Source: Saussurea involucrata (lineage: Eukaryota > Streptophyta > Magnoliopsida > Asterales > Asteraceae). Taken from it: 64,000 nt of DNA. Below the pieces are notes generated by a model, which saw only the letters and a list, made by a program, of their open reading frames with translations, was not told the DNA's origin and did no database searches. Where the stretch lies: positions 39,807,870 to 39,871,869 of the forward strand of contig CM066317.1 in NCBI GenBank assembly GCA_033807775.1. Reading direction: 5' to 3'. Below, one piece after another: positions 55,656 to 64,000 of this stretch. A program made the position numbers and the translations under genes. Each line of letters starts with the position of its first letter. The first letter of the stretch is position 1.

Positions 55656-56677
55656 AGACAGACGGATTTGATTCAAAGCTTCATTCATCGATTTCTGGTT
55701 AGTTTGACTTTTACCCGTCTGACCATTCTTGAATTCTTGAAAATTTGATTCAGTCGAAATTGATAGTTTCTGTTTATTGGGTTGTGTTAGAATCATTATT
55801 ATAAGTGTTTCTGCAAATTTTCACATCCTAATTCGTTCGTTTGGTTGGTTAATTTTGCAAATTAAGTTCAAAGTTTTTGGTAGTGTTCTTCAACAAAAAT
55901 CGAATTTTTATCATCAAAACGTGTTCTTTTTGCATTGAAATCGATTGGATTAGTGTTATTTTGTGTTTGGAATTGTTACTAATCTTCCAGGATCGACTTT
56001 GGGCAACCCTAATCGAAAATCCAATCAAATTGAGCAAACAGCCGATTTGTCCGGACAACTCAGCCGCGTTTTCCGGATAGAATCAAGGTTCCCGGATAAT
56101 TGTGTTAATTTCATCCGGGTTCTTCCAGCCATCCGGACATCTCAAATCTTCCGGGTAAGTACTGCAATCCGGGTAAGTCCAATATTCCTTAAACTTTTTC
56201 GGGTAAACTTGTTTTCGGAAACCTAAAGTTTCCGGACTTCAATTTTTCCCGGACATCTCTGTATCCGGTAATCACTGTATCCGGACACTTCATCCGGAAA
56301 CCTTGAGTCATCCGGTAAGTCTTACATTGCTTTAATCTATTCGGACACCTTAGACGTCCGGTAACCTTCGCTATCCGGAAAACTTACTCTGTCCGGATTC
56401 TTTCTGATATCCGGACTCTTACAGTCATCCGGACAATTCTATTATCCGGTACCCTCATCCTATCCGGATACTTCTGTTTTTGGTTATTGATCCATTTGCA
56501 TCAAATCTGATCTGAACAATTCCAGATCAGATCACTTATTTGGATTCCTATCCAGTAAGATTAGGTTAGTCAAATCACTCGTAGACCCTGCGTTAGGATT
56601 TCACTTTTAGTGCCTTGCGTTAGGTTTACCCTTTGAATCAATCTACACGTCTGACGATCACTCCGTTGCAACCGAAG
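55656..56677 (+). other. Leader of element B with CCGGA tract
   Basis: At least thirteen CCGGA words lie in 56055-56470, chiefly ATCCGGAC and GTCCGGAT. Unlike element A, the site after the PBS reads TTCAAAGCTTC, with no GTAAGT donor, so a matching intron is not supported here. Confidence 0.7.
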
Positions 56678-59284
56678 ATGTCTACTTCTCGTGATGCTCT
56701 CGCAATTGGCACTGACACCAAGCCACCATGTCTCTACCCGAACGAGTACAGCCAATGGCGAGATAGGTTTATGATCTTCATAGAGTCCAAGGACAACTAT
56801 GAGTACATCAAGAGAGCCCTGGACAATGGCCCGATTGACGAACCGATGAAGGAAATAGCTGCAACTGCAACTGCAGTAGCTCGACGTGAGAAGAAGACTC
56901 TTGCTGAGATGACAGAATTTGAAAGAGGCATGACTGAAGGTGAAAAGCATGCAAAGAGATATCTGATTCAAGACCTTCCTAATTCTATCTACACTGTCAT
57001 AGACAGTTACAAAGACACGGCTAAAGGCATGTGGGACCAAGTAGCCAAAATGATGCGAGGGAGCATTGTAGGAAATCAGCTGAAGATAAACAGTGCGATA
57101 ACCAAGTTCGATGGGTTCAAGCAGCGCAACGGTGAATTCCTTACCCAGACCTATGAATGTTTTTGTCTACTCCTCAATGAACTGAACAAGAATAAAATTG
57201 TTCGTTCCAATACTGAGAATACACTAAAGTTCCTCAACAACTTGCTACCTGAATGGAAAGTGTATGCTTCTCATGTCAAGCACAACAACTTGATAGAGAA
57301 TATCAGCATCAATGAACTGTATGAGACACTTCTCCAAGACGAAGATGAAGTGAATGAGCTTCTGGGAGAGAAGAAGAATGAGCCAAAACCATCTGCTGAT
57401 CCAATTGCCCTCATCACTTCCAAACAAGGGAAATCTTCAAGCAGTCAATCCAGACGCGGTCCACAGCACAGCTCCTCCGAGTCAGAACCTGAAGACGAGA
57501 AAGACGGTGATGATGATGATGATGAAGCATCAGACTTAATGAAAGCTATTGCCCTTCTGACTAAATCCTTTCAACAACAAAAGTTTTACAATAAGCCTTC
57601 TTCCAATAGTCAACGCTACTCCACCTCCTCCAATAAGCGTCACGACTATAAGGACCGGTATGAAGGAAAGAAGAAGGTAGAGGAGCAAGATAGATCTGAG
57701 AAGAAGGAGAAGACAGAGAAAGGTGACCGGAAGAAGCGAGATGAACCTGTGAAATGCTACAACTGCGGGAAACTCGGTCACTTCGCTAAAGATTGCCGTC
57801 AACCTACAGTGAAGAACTCTCACTATTATGAGGCTAAGCTTGCACTGGCCAGACAGAAGGAGGCTGGGGAGGTAATGTTCGCTGAAAATGAGTATTGGCT
57901 AGGCAGATCTGATGATGAGGAAGATTATGAAGGTGTTGATGCTTTCATGGGATATCAATCGTCTACGGATGAAGACAAGGCAACAGCAAATCAGGTATGT
58001 GACTCTTGCTTACAAAACTCCATACTTCAACTGCAAACTATCACAGAAAAGGCAAACTCCCTCAAAGCCACAAATGAAGAACAAAAGCTTGAAATTATTT
58101 CAATAACTGAAAAGCTTAATGTTCAAATGAAATTAACTGAGAAGTATAAGTCTGAAAATGTTGATTTAAAAGACAGATGCAAAATTCTTTCATTAGCACC
58201 TAAAGACTTAAGGGCCAGATTATCTGATCTCCAACGTCAGTTTGATCAGTGCTTGAATGAGAAAGAAGACATTACTTATCAATGTTCTTCTCTTCAAATT
58301 CAACACAAGGAGTATGTAACTAAAATTTTAGATCTTGAAACCAAACTCCACAAAAGGGGTCAAACTGATCAAACCATTTTTTTGAACAAACCCAAAGAGT
58401 TCACGTACTTTAACAAAGAATGGGGAATCGGATATGACAACCCACATTATCTGAAAAAGGGAAGGTATCAAGTCCCTACTCTGTATGATTTTGCTTGCTA
58501 TGGATTAGATAAAAAGTATCCAGAGTACGCAATTCAATGGACTGGTCCTCTTGAACCAGAAAAGAAGGAGGAAACCGAGGAACATAAACGCACACACAAA
58601 CGAGGAATTCAACTTCCATTTTGTTATGAACCTTTAAACTACTCATATCAAAAGGACAAAAAGTATCTTTCCAATGACTACTTCGACCCCTACAAGGTAG
58701 CTACACCCAAGGATTCCTCCAAGAAGGATGAGGATGTAGCACCTGCAACCAAAACTGAGACGGATGAGTTTAAACTCTATGTTCCTCCTCTCATCTTGGA
58801 AGCAAAAATTGTCGAGTTAGAGGAGTTGATTGAGAAAGAAAGGTCCACCTTTCAAAACGAAAAGAAAGTGCTCATCTCTGAGATTGAGAAACTCAAATCT
58901 GAGAAAAGCGACGGTGTGTCAAGTGAGGAAAAGGAAAAATTTCAGTGGGAAATCAATACGCTCTCATCAAAACTGTCTGAAATGACAAGAGAAACGATTA
59001 AAGAGCATATGATAAATAGTCAACTCCGAGTGCAGCTTGACTTGCTCCAAACTGCGAAGCAATTTTCACCTGAACTTTCCTCTAACTCATCTGACACATC
59101 CTCGTGTAAAGCCTTCATCGGAAATATCTCTTTGCAAGAAAATGAAGTTTATCAAGATGAGTGTGTTAAAAGGAATTTAAATTCTGATTTTTCATACGCT
59201 TCCGCACCGAATTCCCCAAAGCACACAACCGAAAGCACAAAATGTTCCTCGCCTTCCACACATGATCCCATTCCGGATATTTAA
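56678..59284 (+). CDS. gag of copia element B, long open frame
   Basis: ATG 56678 (MSTSRDALAIG) is chosen because it aligns with the gag start of element A; the frame is open a little further upstream. The 868 codons include a capsid-like region (KDTAKGMWDQVAKMMRGS, FLNNLLPEWKVYASHVKH) and an acidic Asp run. A CCHC zinc knuckle CYNCGKLGHFAKDC lies at about residues 360-373. A coiled-coil and the KPKEFTYFNKEWGIGYDN block follow. It ends with a TAA at 59282, after which homologous basic sequence continues downstream, so the stop is probably a lesion. The product would form the cytoplasmic particle that packages element RNA. Confidence 0.85.
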   Translation: MSTSRDALAIGTDTKPPCLYPNEYSQWRDRFMIFIESKDNYEYIKRALDNGPIDEPMKEIAATATAVARREKKTLAEMTEFERGMTEGEKHAKRYLIQDLPNSIYTVIDSYKDTAKGMWDQVAKMMRGSIVGNQLKINSAITKFDGFKQRNGEFLTQTYECFCLLLNELNKNKIVRSNTENTLKFLNNLLPEWKVYASHVKHNNLIENISINELYETLLQDEDEVNELLGEKKNEPKPSADPIALITSKQGKSSSSQSRRGPQHSSSESEPEDEKDGDDDDDEASDLMKAIALLTKSFQQQKFYNKPSSNSQRYSTSSNKRHDYKDRYEGKKKVEEQDRSEKKEKTEKGDRKKRDEPVKCYNCGKLGHFAKDCRQPTVKNSHYYEAKLALARQKEAGEVMFAENEYWLGRSDDEEDYEGVDAFMGYQSSTDEDKATANQVCDSCLQNSILQLQTITEKANSLKATNEEQKLEIISITEKLNVQMKLTEKYKSENVDLKDRCKILSLAPKDLRARLSDLQRQFDQCLNEKEDITYQCSSLQIQHKEYVTKILDLETKLHKRGQTDQTIFLNKPKEFTYFNKEWGIGYDNPHYLKKGRYQVPTLYDFACYGLDKKYPEYAIQWTGPLEPEKKEETEEHKRTHKRGIQLPFCYEPLNYSYQKDKKYLSNDYFDPYKVATPKDSSKKDEDVAPATKTETDEFKLYVPPLILEAKIVELEELIEKERSTFQNEKKVLISEIEKLKSEKSDGVSSEEKEKFQWEINTLSSKLSEMTRETIKEHMINSQLRVQLDLLQTAKQFSPELSSNSSDTSSCKAFIGNISLQENEVYQDECVKRNLNSDFSYASAPNSPKHTTESTKCSSPSTHDPIPDI

Positions 59285-60379
59285 AAAAATAGATTTTTCA
59301 GAGTACATGAACTCCGAAGGTAACAGTGAAAAGAGTTTGATTCGTTTCCCTTCGACAAACCTCTTCCAAGTCACACTGATTTTTTATCCCCCGTGGTCAA
59401 TCATCCGGTTAATTCTTTAAAAGAAAGCTGTTCTCAAACAAAGGCCTCAGCTGTGATCAAGATTTCCCAGTCAAAACCAACCTCGAAACCTGTTTCCAAA
59501 AGGCAATCACAGCCAAGGCAAGTGACCGGACCATTGACTGCCAACACTACTATTTCTCCAAGTCAACCTGATTTTTTGTCTCCAGTGGTTAATCGTCCGA
59601 TCAATTTTCTAAAGGGCGACTGTTCTCAAACTAAGACTCCGGCTGTGATCAAGATTCTTCAAAATGTTTCCAATTCTCAAAAACAGTCACAGCCGAAGCA
59701 AAAGACCGAACGACCGACCACTAAGACTCCTGTTTCCTCAAAAGTCACTGATCATACTGTCCCTGTTATTTCAGATAAAAATGGTCGCGCTAATAAAGAA
59801 ACACCAAAGTGGCTAAAGAGGGAATCAGTCAAGAAGGATGCGTCAAAGTCTTCCCCACCTATTTTCAATTCTAGAATAGAGAAAGACAATTATGCTTGGA
59901 ATCATTGGAACCATTTTGATGTTTCTTTTCCCATTAAAGTTAACTCTCTTAATCAATTGATTCAGTTATCGCATGATTTTTATGTTGTTCTAATTGTGGT
60001 TGGAATGATTTTGATGATATTCACAATAATGATTGGTATGCGCCTTACTTTGTTGGTAACCTACTTCATAAGCGCAAACCCCATAATAACAAGCAACAAC
60101 ATCATTTTAAAAGGGGTTTCAATCAAACGGTTAAACCACAACGGGAGACCCGACCCATTCCTACACGGGCTGCTCCTAGGTGGAAATCTGCCCCAAAATT
60201 TTGTTCCTCCAAAAGGTGTAAATTCTGCACCCAAGAGGCAACAAGTGCCAAAACCAGTTCCCACCAACGGTGTCAAATCTACACCTACAAGGAAAGCTGA
60301 GTCAAAGCATATTTCCCCCGGCTGTGCCAAATCTAACCCCCCAGGACCCAAACAAATTTGGGTACCTAAACGTCACTAA
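59285..60379 (+). pseudogene. gag C-terminal extension of element B
   Basis: The frame resumes with PLPSHTDFLSPVVNHP and runs to PKQIWVPKRH and a TAA at 60377, matching the RWVPKQS end of gag in element A. It is Lys/Ser/Pro-rich. A block of about 90 bp (DFLSPVVN, CSQTK, AVIKI) is repeated in frame 189 bp apart (about 59378 and 59567). A Tyr/His-rich segment near 59990 looks frame-shifted relative to element A. Confidence 0.75.
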
Positions 60380-60389
60380 TCTTGTTTTG

Positions 60390-61228
60390 CATAACGGTCA
60401 TGTGTGGTACTTAGATTCTGGATGCTCCAAGCACATGACCGGAAGTCGCCGATCGTGGGCTACTGCGACATCGTACAAGACAAGATAACAATCAAGAAGG
60501 TATCCCACGTCGCAGGATTAGGACACAATCTATTCAGCATCGGTCAATTCTGTGACAAGGATCTCGAGGTCAGCTTTAAAGCCACAAGGTGTAGAATCCT
60601 CAACAACGACGGCGAGGAACTTCTGGTTGGAACTCGCAAGACCAATCTCTACACCATTGACCTCGCCGCTCTCAAGACAGACAAACCAGTATGTCTCTTG
60701 TCAAAAGCCGACTCCGACCAAGTTTGGCTCTGGCATAGACGTCTTTCGCACCTCAACTTCAGAAGTATAAATCAACTGGTGCTAGGCAAACACGTCATAG
60801 GCGTGCCCCAACTTCCGTTCGTGAAGGGTCGTCTCTGTGGAGCATGTGAAAAGGGAAAGATGACGCGCGCATCACATCCGCCGAAGGCAACTCCGAGCAC
60901 GACCCGGACTCTCGAACTCATTCATATGGATTTATGTGGTCCAATGCGAGTTCCGAGCATCAATAAACGCAAATACGTGCTCGTGATGGTGGACGACTAC
61001 TCGCGCTACACTTGGGTGAGGTTCTTACGCTCGAAGGACGAAACTCCGAAGCTCATCATTGATCACCTGAAGACTGTCCAGCAGAACAAGCTTCAACACG
61101 TTCAGTCCATCAGAATTGACAACGGGATGGAGTTCAAGAATCAAAGGGTGGATGACTATCTGAGAACGGTGGGCATCACACACACTTTCTCTGCAGCACG
61201 CACTCCACAACAAAACGGAGTGGTGTAA
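60390..61228 (+). pseudogene. Protease remnant and integrase of element B
   Basis: YLDSGCSKHMTG (protease active site) is followed by a deletion of about 25 codons relative to element A. The frame then shifts to SPIVGYCDIVQDKITIKKV. The pre-integrase and HHCC zinc region are intact (LWHRRLSHLN, CGACEKGKM). The catalytic core has HMDLCGPM and IDNGMEF, but the glutamate codon that should follow NGVV is a TAA stop (61226-61228). Integrase is therefore inactive. Confidence 0.88.
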
Positions 61229-62335
61229 ATACGGAACCGTACCCTCGTTGAAGCTGCTCGAACAATGCTATCCCAAGCAAATCTACCGCTATATCTCTGG
61301 GCTGAGGCGGTGTCTACGGCATGCTACACGCAAAACCGCTCTATCCTTCTCAAGCGGTTCAACAAAACACCGTACGAGATCATGAATAATCACGTTCCAA
61401 CCGTCGGCTACTTCCATGCATTTGGATGCACTTGTTATGTGCTAAATGACAAGGATGATCTCGGGAATTCAGCCCCAAGGCGGACGAAGGAGTTTTCATC
61501 GGATACTCCATGCAGGCTAAGGCGTATCGCGTTTACAACAAACGGACCAAATCCGTTGTTGAAAGCATAAACATGACATTCGACGAAGCCACAGATTTGG
61601 CTTCTGAACAACTCAGTTCAGAACCCGGATTAACAGGAGTGCTAGCTTCCGAACCTTCAAGTTCGGGATCTGCACAAGCCACATTTAATCCGAATCATGT
61701 ATCTTTATCGAATGCTGACTCTTCTGATTTAGATTTACTGTTTCAATATTTTTATGATGACACTATTAATTCTTCCACATCTGTCTCAGCGCAACCGCGA
61801 CTTGAGGTTGCTCGCAATACGGATTCGGCCGCTTTATCTGGTCCGCCCCCGTCTACGAGTACACCGTCAACATCTATAGAGACAGCCCAACCGTCATCAT
61901 CTGATACGACTGCACCTGGTACTGTAACCCCCCCCCGGAGGAACCCATACTCTCGGAGATCGCTCCTACTGATTCGTCATCTGCTACAACCGATGCTCAA
62001 CCTCTGAAGTCCTCGGAACCAGAAGTTGTTCAATCATCGACGAATCCTCCCCTACTTCTTCCAAGAAACACGACTGCTACTCTTGAACAAGTTCAAGACC
62101 TTCCATCAGGTTCATACGTGGATCCGGACACATCTCACTCTACTCAGCAGCCGCTTCCGCACTCCACCAAATGGACGAAGGCCCATCCCCTACATCAGAT
62201 CATCGGTGATCCCTCGACTCATGTTCGTACACGAGGCGCTTCTGCCTATTCTCGGGCTTCTTGAGCACGATTGAGCCGACGAGCGTACGCGAAGCGCTCG
62301 AAGATCCAGACTGGATCATCGCCATGCAAGAAGAG
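61229..62335 (+). pseudogene. Integrase C-terminal part, linker and start of RT, element B
   Basis: The core continues with RNRTLVEAARTMLSQANLPLYLW and FHAFGCTCYVLNDKDDLG, then a frameshift near 61465. The frame at 61510-62007 holds the chromodomain-free C-terminal segment (KAYRVYNKRTK, ESINMTFDE) and a Ser/Thr/Pro linker, shifted again near a poly-C run (61929). RT begins with VREALEDPDWIIAMQEE, cut by the solo LTR at 62336. Confidence 0.8.
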
Positions 62336-63674
62336 TGATAACGCCACTTTTTGGCGTTATTTTCAGTTCTCAAACCAACGAGATTGGCTTGTATTCAAGT
62401 AAAAAGGCGTGTATTTTACGGTTTATCTAGTGAATTATGCAGGTTAGCTAAAAGGCGGCATTTCTCGAGAAAGAAGCTAAAAAAAGCTCAAAACGAAGCC
62501 TAACGGAAGCCCAAAAGCCAAGCCCAAGACCCGCGACCGAACCAGGACCCGAACCGCGAACCAGAAATCGACCCACACAGCAAAAAGCATATGCGCGACT
62601 TAGCCCGCGACTTGCAAGTCGCGTAAGTCACTGTTTGTCGAAAATCAGCTTTATTTTCCGGGGTTTAGGTCATTATTCGAGATCATTCTTACGGCAGACG
62701 ATCGGGAGCAGTTCAGGGGCGACTTTGGGCGATTTTTCGGAGTCCTCGAAGCCACGTTAGAGAGCCGATCACGGATACATTCATCACGGAACGTAGAGAC
62801 GAACACGAGAGGAGGGAGTTTTCATCACTTGTTATCACGATTTCATCTTTCACATTTGATCATGTTTACATATACTTTTGCACCTTTTTCTCTTATGCTT
62901 GAATCCACCACCGACATGAACTAACCGGTTCGTGTTGGGGGTTGGAATGAATTCAGTTTATAAGCATGTGACGAATTGATTTGAACGTTTATCAGTTTTC
63001 TTTACTTAATGAAGTATGTGATTTTGTTCTTAATGCCTTTGTGAATTTGGCCAGTTTACAATTGATTTATTGTTAGTAATTAAGTTCGTGAGAATTGATT
63101 GCTATTTAGAATTAGAAATTGCATGCCTAAAGCCAGAAAGGTGATAGAGATATACCGAGTATGCTTTAGTCCCATTTAAACCGTTAGGTTGATATCGAGA
63201 GATAAAATCTAGCCAATTTAACATAAATCGAGTACTTAATGTGTTTTGGAACCCTTAAGTGAGATCGAGCGATTGAACTTATCCTTTTCAAAATAAAATC
63301 CGTTGTTGGTCGAAAGAAAACGACGGTGATCTTAAAAGATTTGGGAATCATTAAGGGGATTAACTGGTAACTGTTTTGAGTCGATTGTTTGCATGTGTAT
63401 AACCTGAGGATTTCCAACCCTCAACTTTTCTCTCTATCAAAGTCTTCAAAGCTGTTCTGTTTGTCTTGTGTTTGATTTGATTTTATTTAGTACAATTAGT
63501 AGTTTAAAACCAACATCTCTAAATTCGACAGTCCAGTTAATAGAGCCTATAGTAATTGTGATACTTAGTTCCTAGTTCCCCGTGATTCGATACTCGTACT
63601 TTCTCAAGTACTATTACTTGACTTCGACCCGTACACTTGCGGTAAGATTCGTGGGGTGTCAAAACCTCGTGTCA
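62336..63674 (+). mobile_element. Solo LTR of Athila/Tat-like gypsy (third copy)
   Basis: It runs TGATAACGCC to CTCGTGTCA with a perfect AAGAG duplication (62331-62335, 63675-63679), for 1339 bp. It shares the 5' inverted repeat (AACGCCA/TGGCGTT), the GTTGGGGGTTGG segment (about 62932) and the 3' block GTGATACTTAGTTCCTAG with the LTRs at 16932 and 32499. It splits the RT codons ATGCAAGAAGAG / CTAAATCAATTC. Confidence 0.92.
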
Positions 63675-64000
63675 AAGAGCTAAATCAATTCGAGGCTCTA
63701 AAGGTATGGTGACTGGTTCCACGTCCTAAGCACAAGACGGTAATCGGTACCAAATGGATCTTCAAGAATAAAAAGGACGAAGATGGTATCGTTGTTCGCA
63801 ACAAGGCGCGTCTGGTGGCTAAAGGGTACCGCCAACAAGAGGGGATCGACTATGATGAGACCTACGCTCCGGTGGCACGAATCGAGGCAATCCGTATGTT
63901 TTTCGCTTATGCCGCGCACAAGAACTTCACAGTCTTCCAAATGGATGTGAAGACAGCCTTTTCTTTACGGCGACCTCCAAGAATAAGTTTATGTGTCGTA
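63675..64000 (+). pseudogene. Reverse transcriptase of element B, partial
   Basis: It continues from the insertion as LNQFEALKVW, then an in-frame TGA (about 63709), then TKWIFKNKKDEDGIVVRNKAR, LVAKGYRQQEGIDYDETYAP and FQMDVKTAF, running off the window with a shift near 63958. It aligns closely with the RT of element A. Confidence 0.88.

Larger units (their letters stand above)
55363..64000 (+). mobile_element. SIRE-like Ty1-copia element B, runs off the window
   Basis: It has a 279-bp 5' LTR, PBS, a 1-kb leader, gag, protease, integrase and the start of RT in the same order as element A. The left target-site candidate is TAGAA (55358-55362); the right end is outside the window. A solo LTR (62336-63674) interrupts the RT. 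Gag is far better preserved than in element A. Confidence 0.9.

Noticed and set aside
56570..57040. 156-residue minus-strand frame opposite gag of element B
   Set aside because: It is an antisense shadow of the gag frame without its own motifs.

Overview
The window is nuclear DNA from a dicot plant. I would guess Asteraceae, from the style of the SIRE-like gag and second ORF, but with low confidence. It is almost pure nested transposon sequence. I see no intact host gene. The only recognisable host-gene piece is a CLAVATA1-like LRR receptor fragment at 2-431, cut off just after its membrane segment. I see no rRNA, tRNA or CRISPR; every tRNA-like string is a retroelement primer-binding site.

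Layout. 1-2500: CLV1 fragment, simple repeats, a 28-bp perfect hairpin and a hAT MITE (1467-2172). 2504-4696: internally deleted MULE with ~200-bp TIRs. 6189-14385: non-autonomous MULE (9-bp TSD) split by a gypsy-like LTR element (7061-13905). 16690-42530: a decayed MULE transposase gene split by three insertions, namely a solo LTR (16932-18184), a 19.9-kb SIRE-like copia element A (19172-39040) and a second solo LTR (40391-42267). Element A is itself split by a gag-protease-only Athila/Tat-like element (32499-38558). 42885-53535: a string of foldback MITEs set in (TA)n tracts, one of them split by a 7.7-kb LTR element (44888-52625). 53953-54496: second hAT MITE. 55084-55362: start of an RRM-bearing LINE ORF, broken by SIRE-like element B (55363 to the window end), which is broken in its RT by a third solo LTR (62336-63674). 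Target-site duplications were read by eye for most insertions, so the nesting order is well supported.

The most interesting material lies in the retroelement leaders and long LTRs. (1) The solo LTR at 40391-42267 holds seven consecutive hairpins (41399-41717), each with an 18-nt loop of nearly constant sequence on stems whose sequences change but stay complementary. (2) Three distinct TGTAACACC-type LTR families each carry a GGTGAGTTC splice donor and a downstream pyrimidine-rich CAG/GT acceptor, as if an intron lay inside the LTR. The hairpins fall inside these presumed introns. (3) Dense TCCGGA tracts recur in four leaders or LTRs, three of them between plausible donor and acceptor sites. 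(4) The second ORF of element A has its own TATA box, CT-rich leader and leader intron. Together these suggest structured, intron-bearing leaders in these retroelements. All of this is inference from sequence and needs transcript data.
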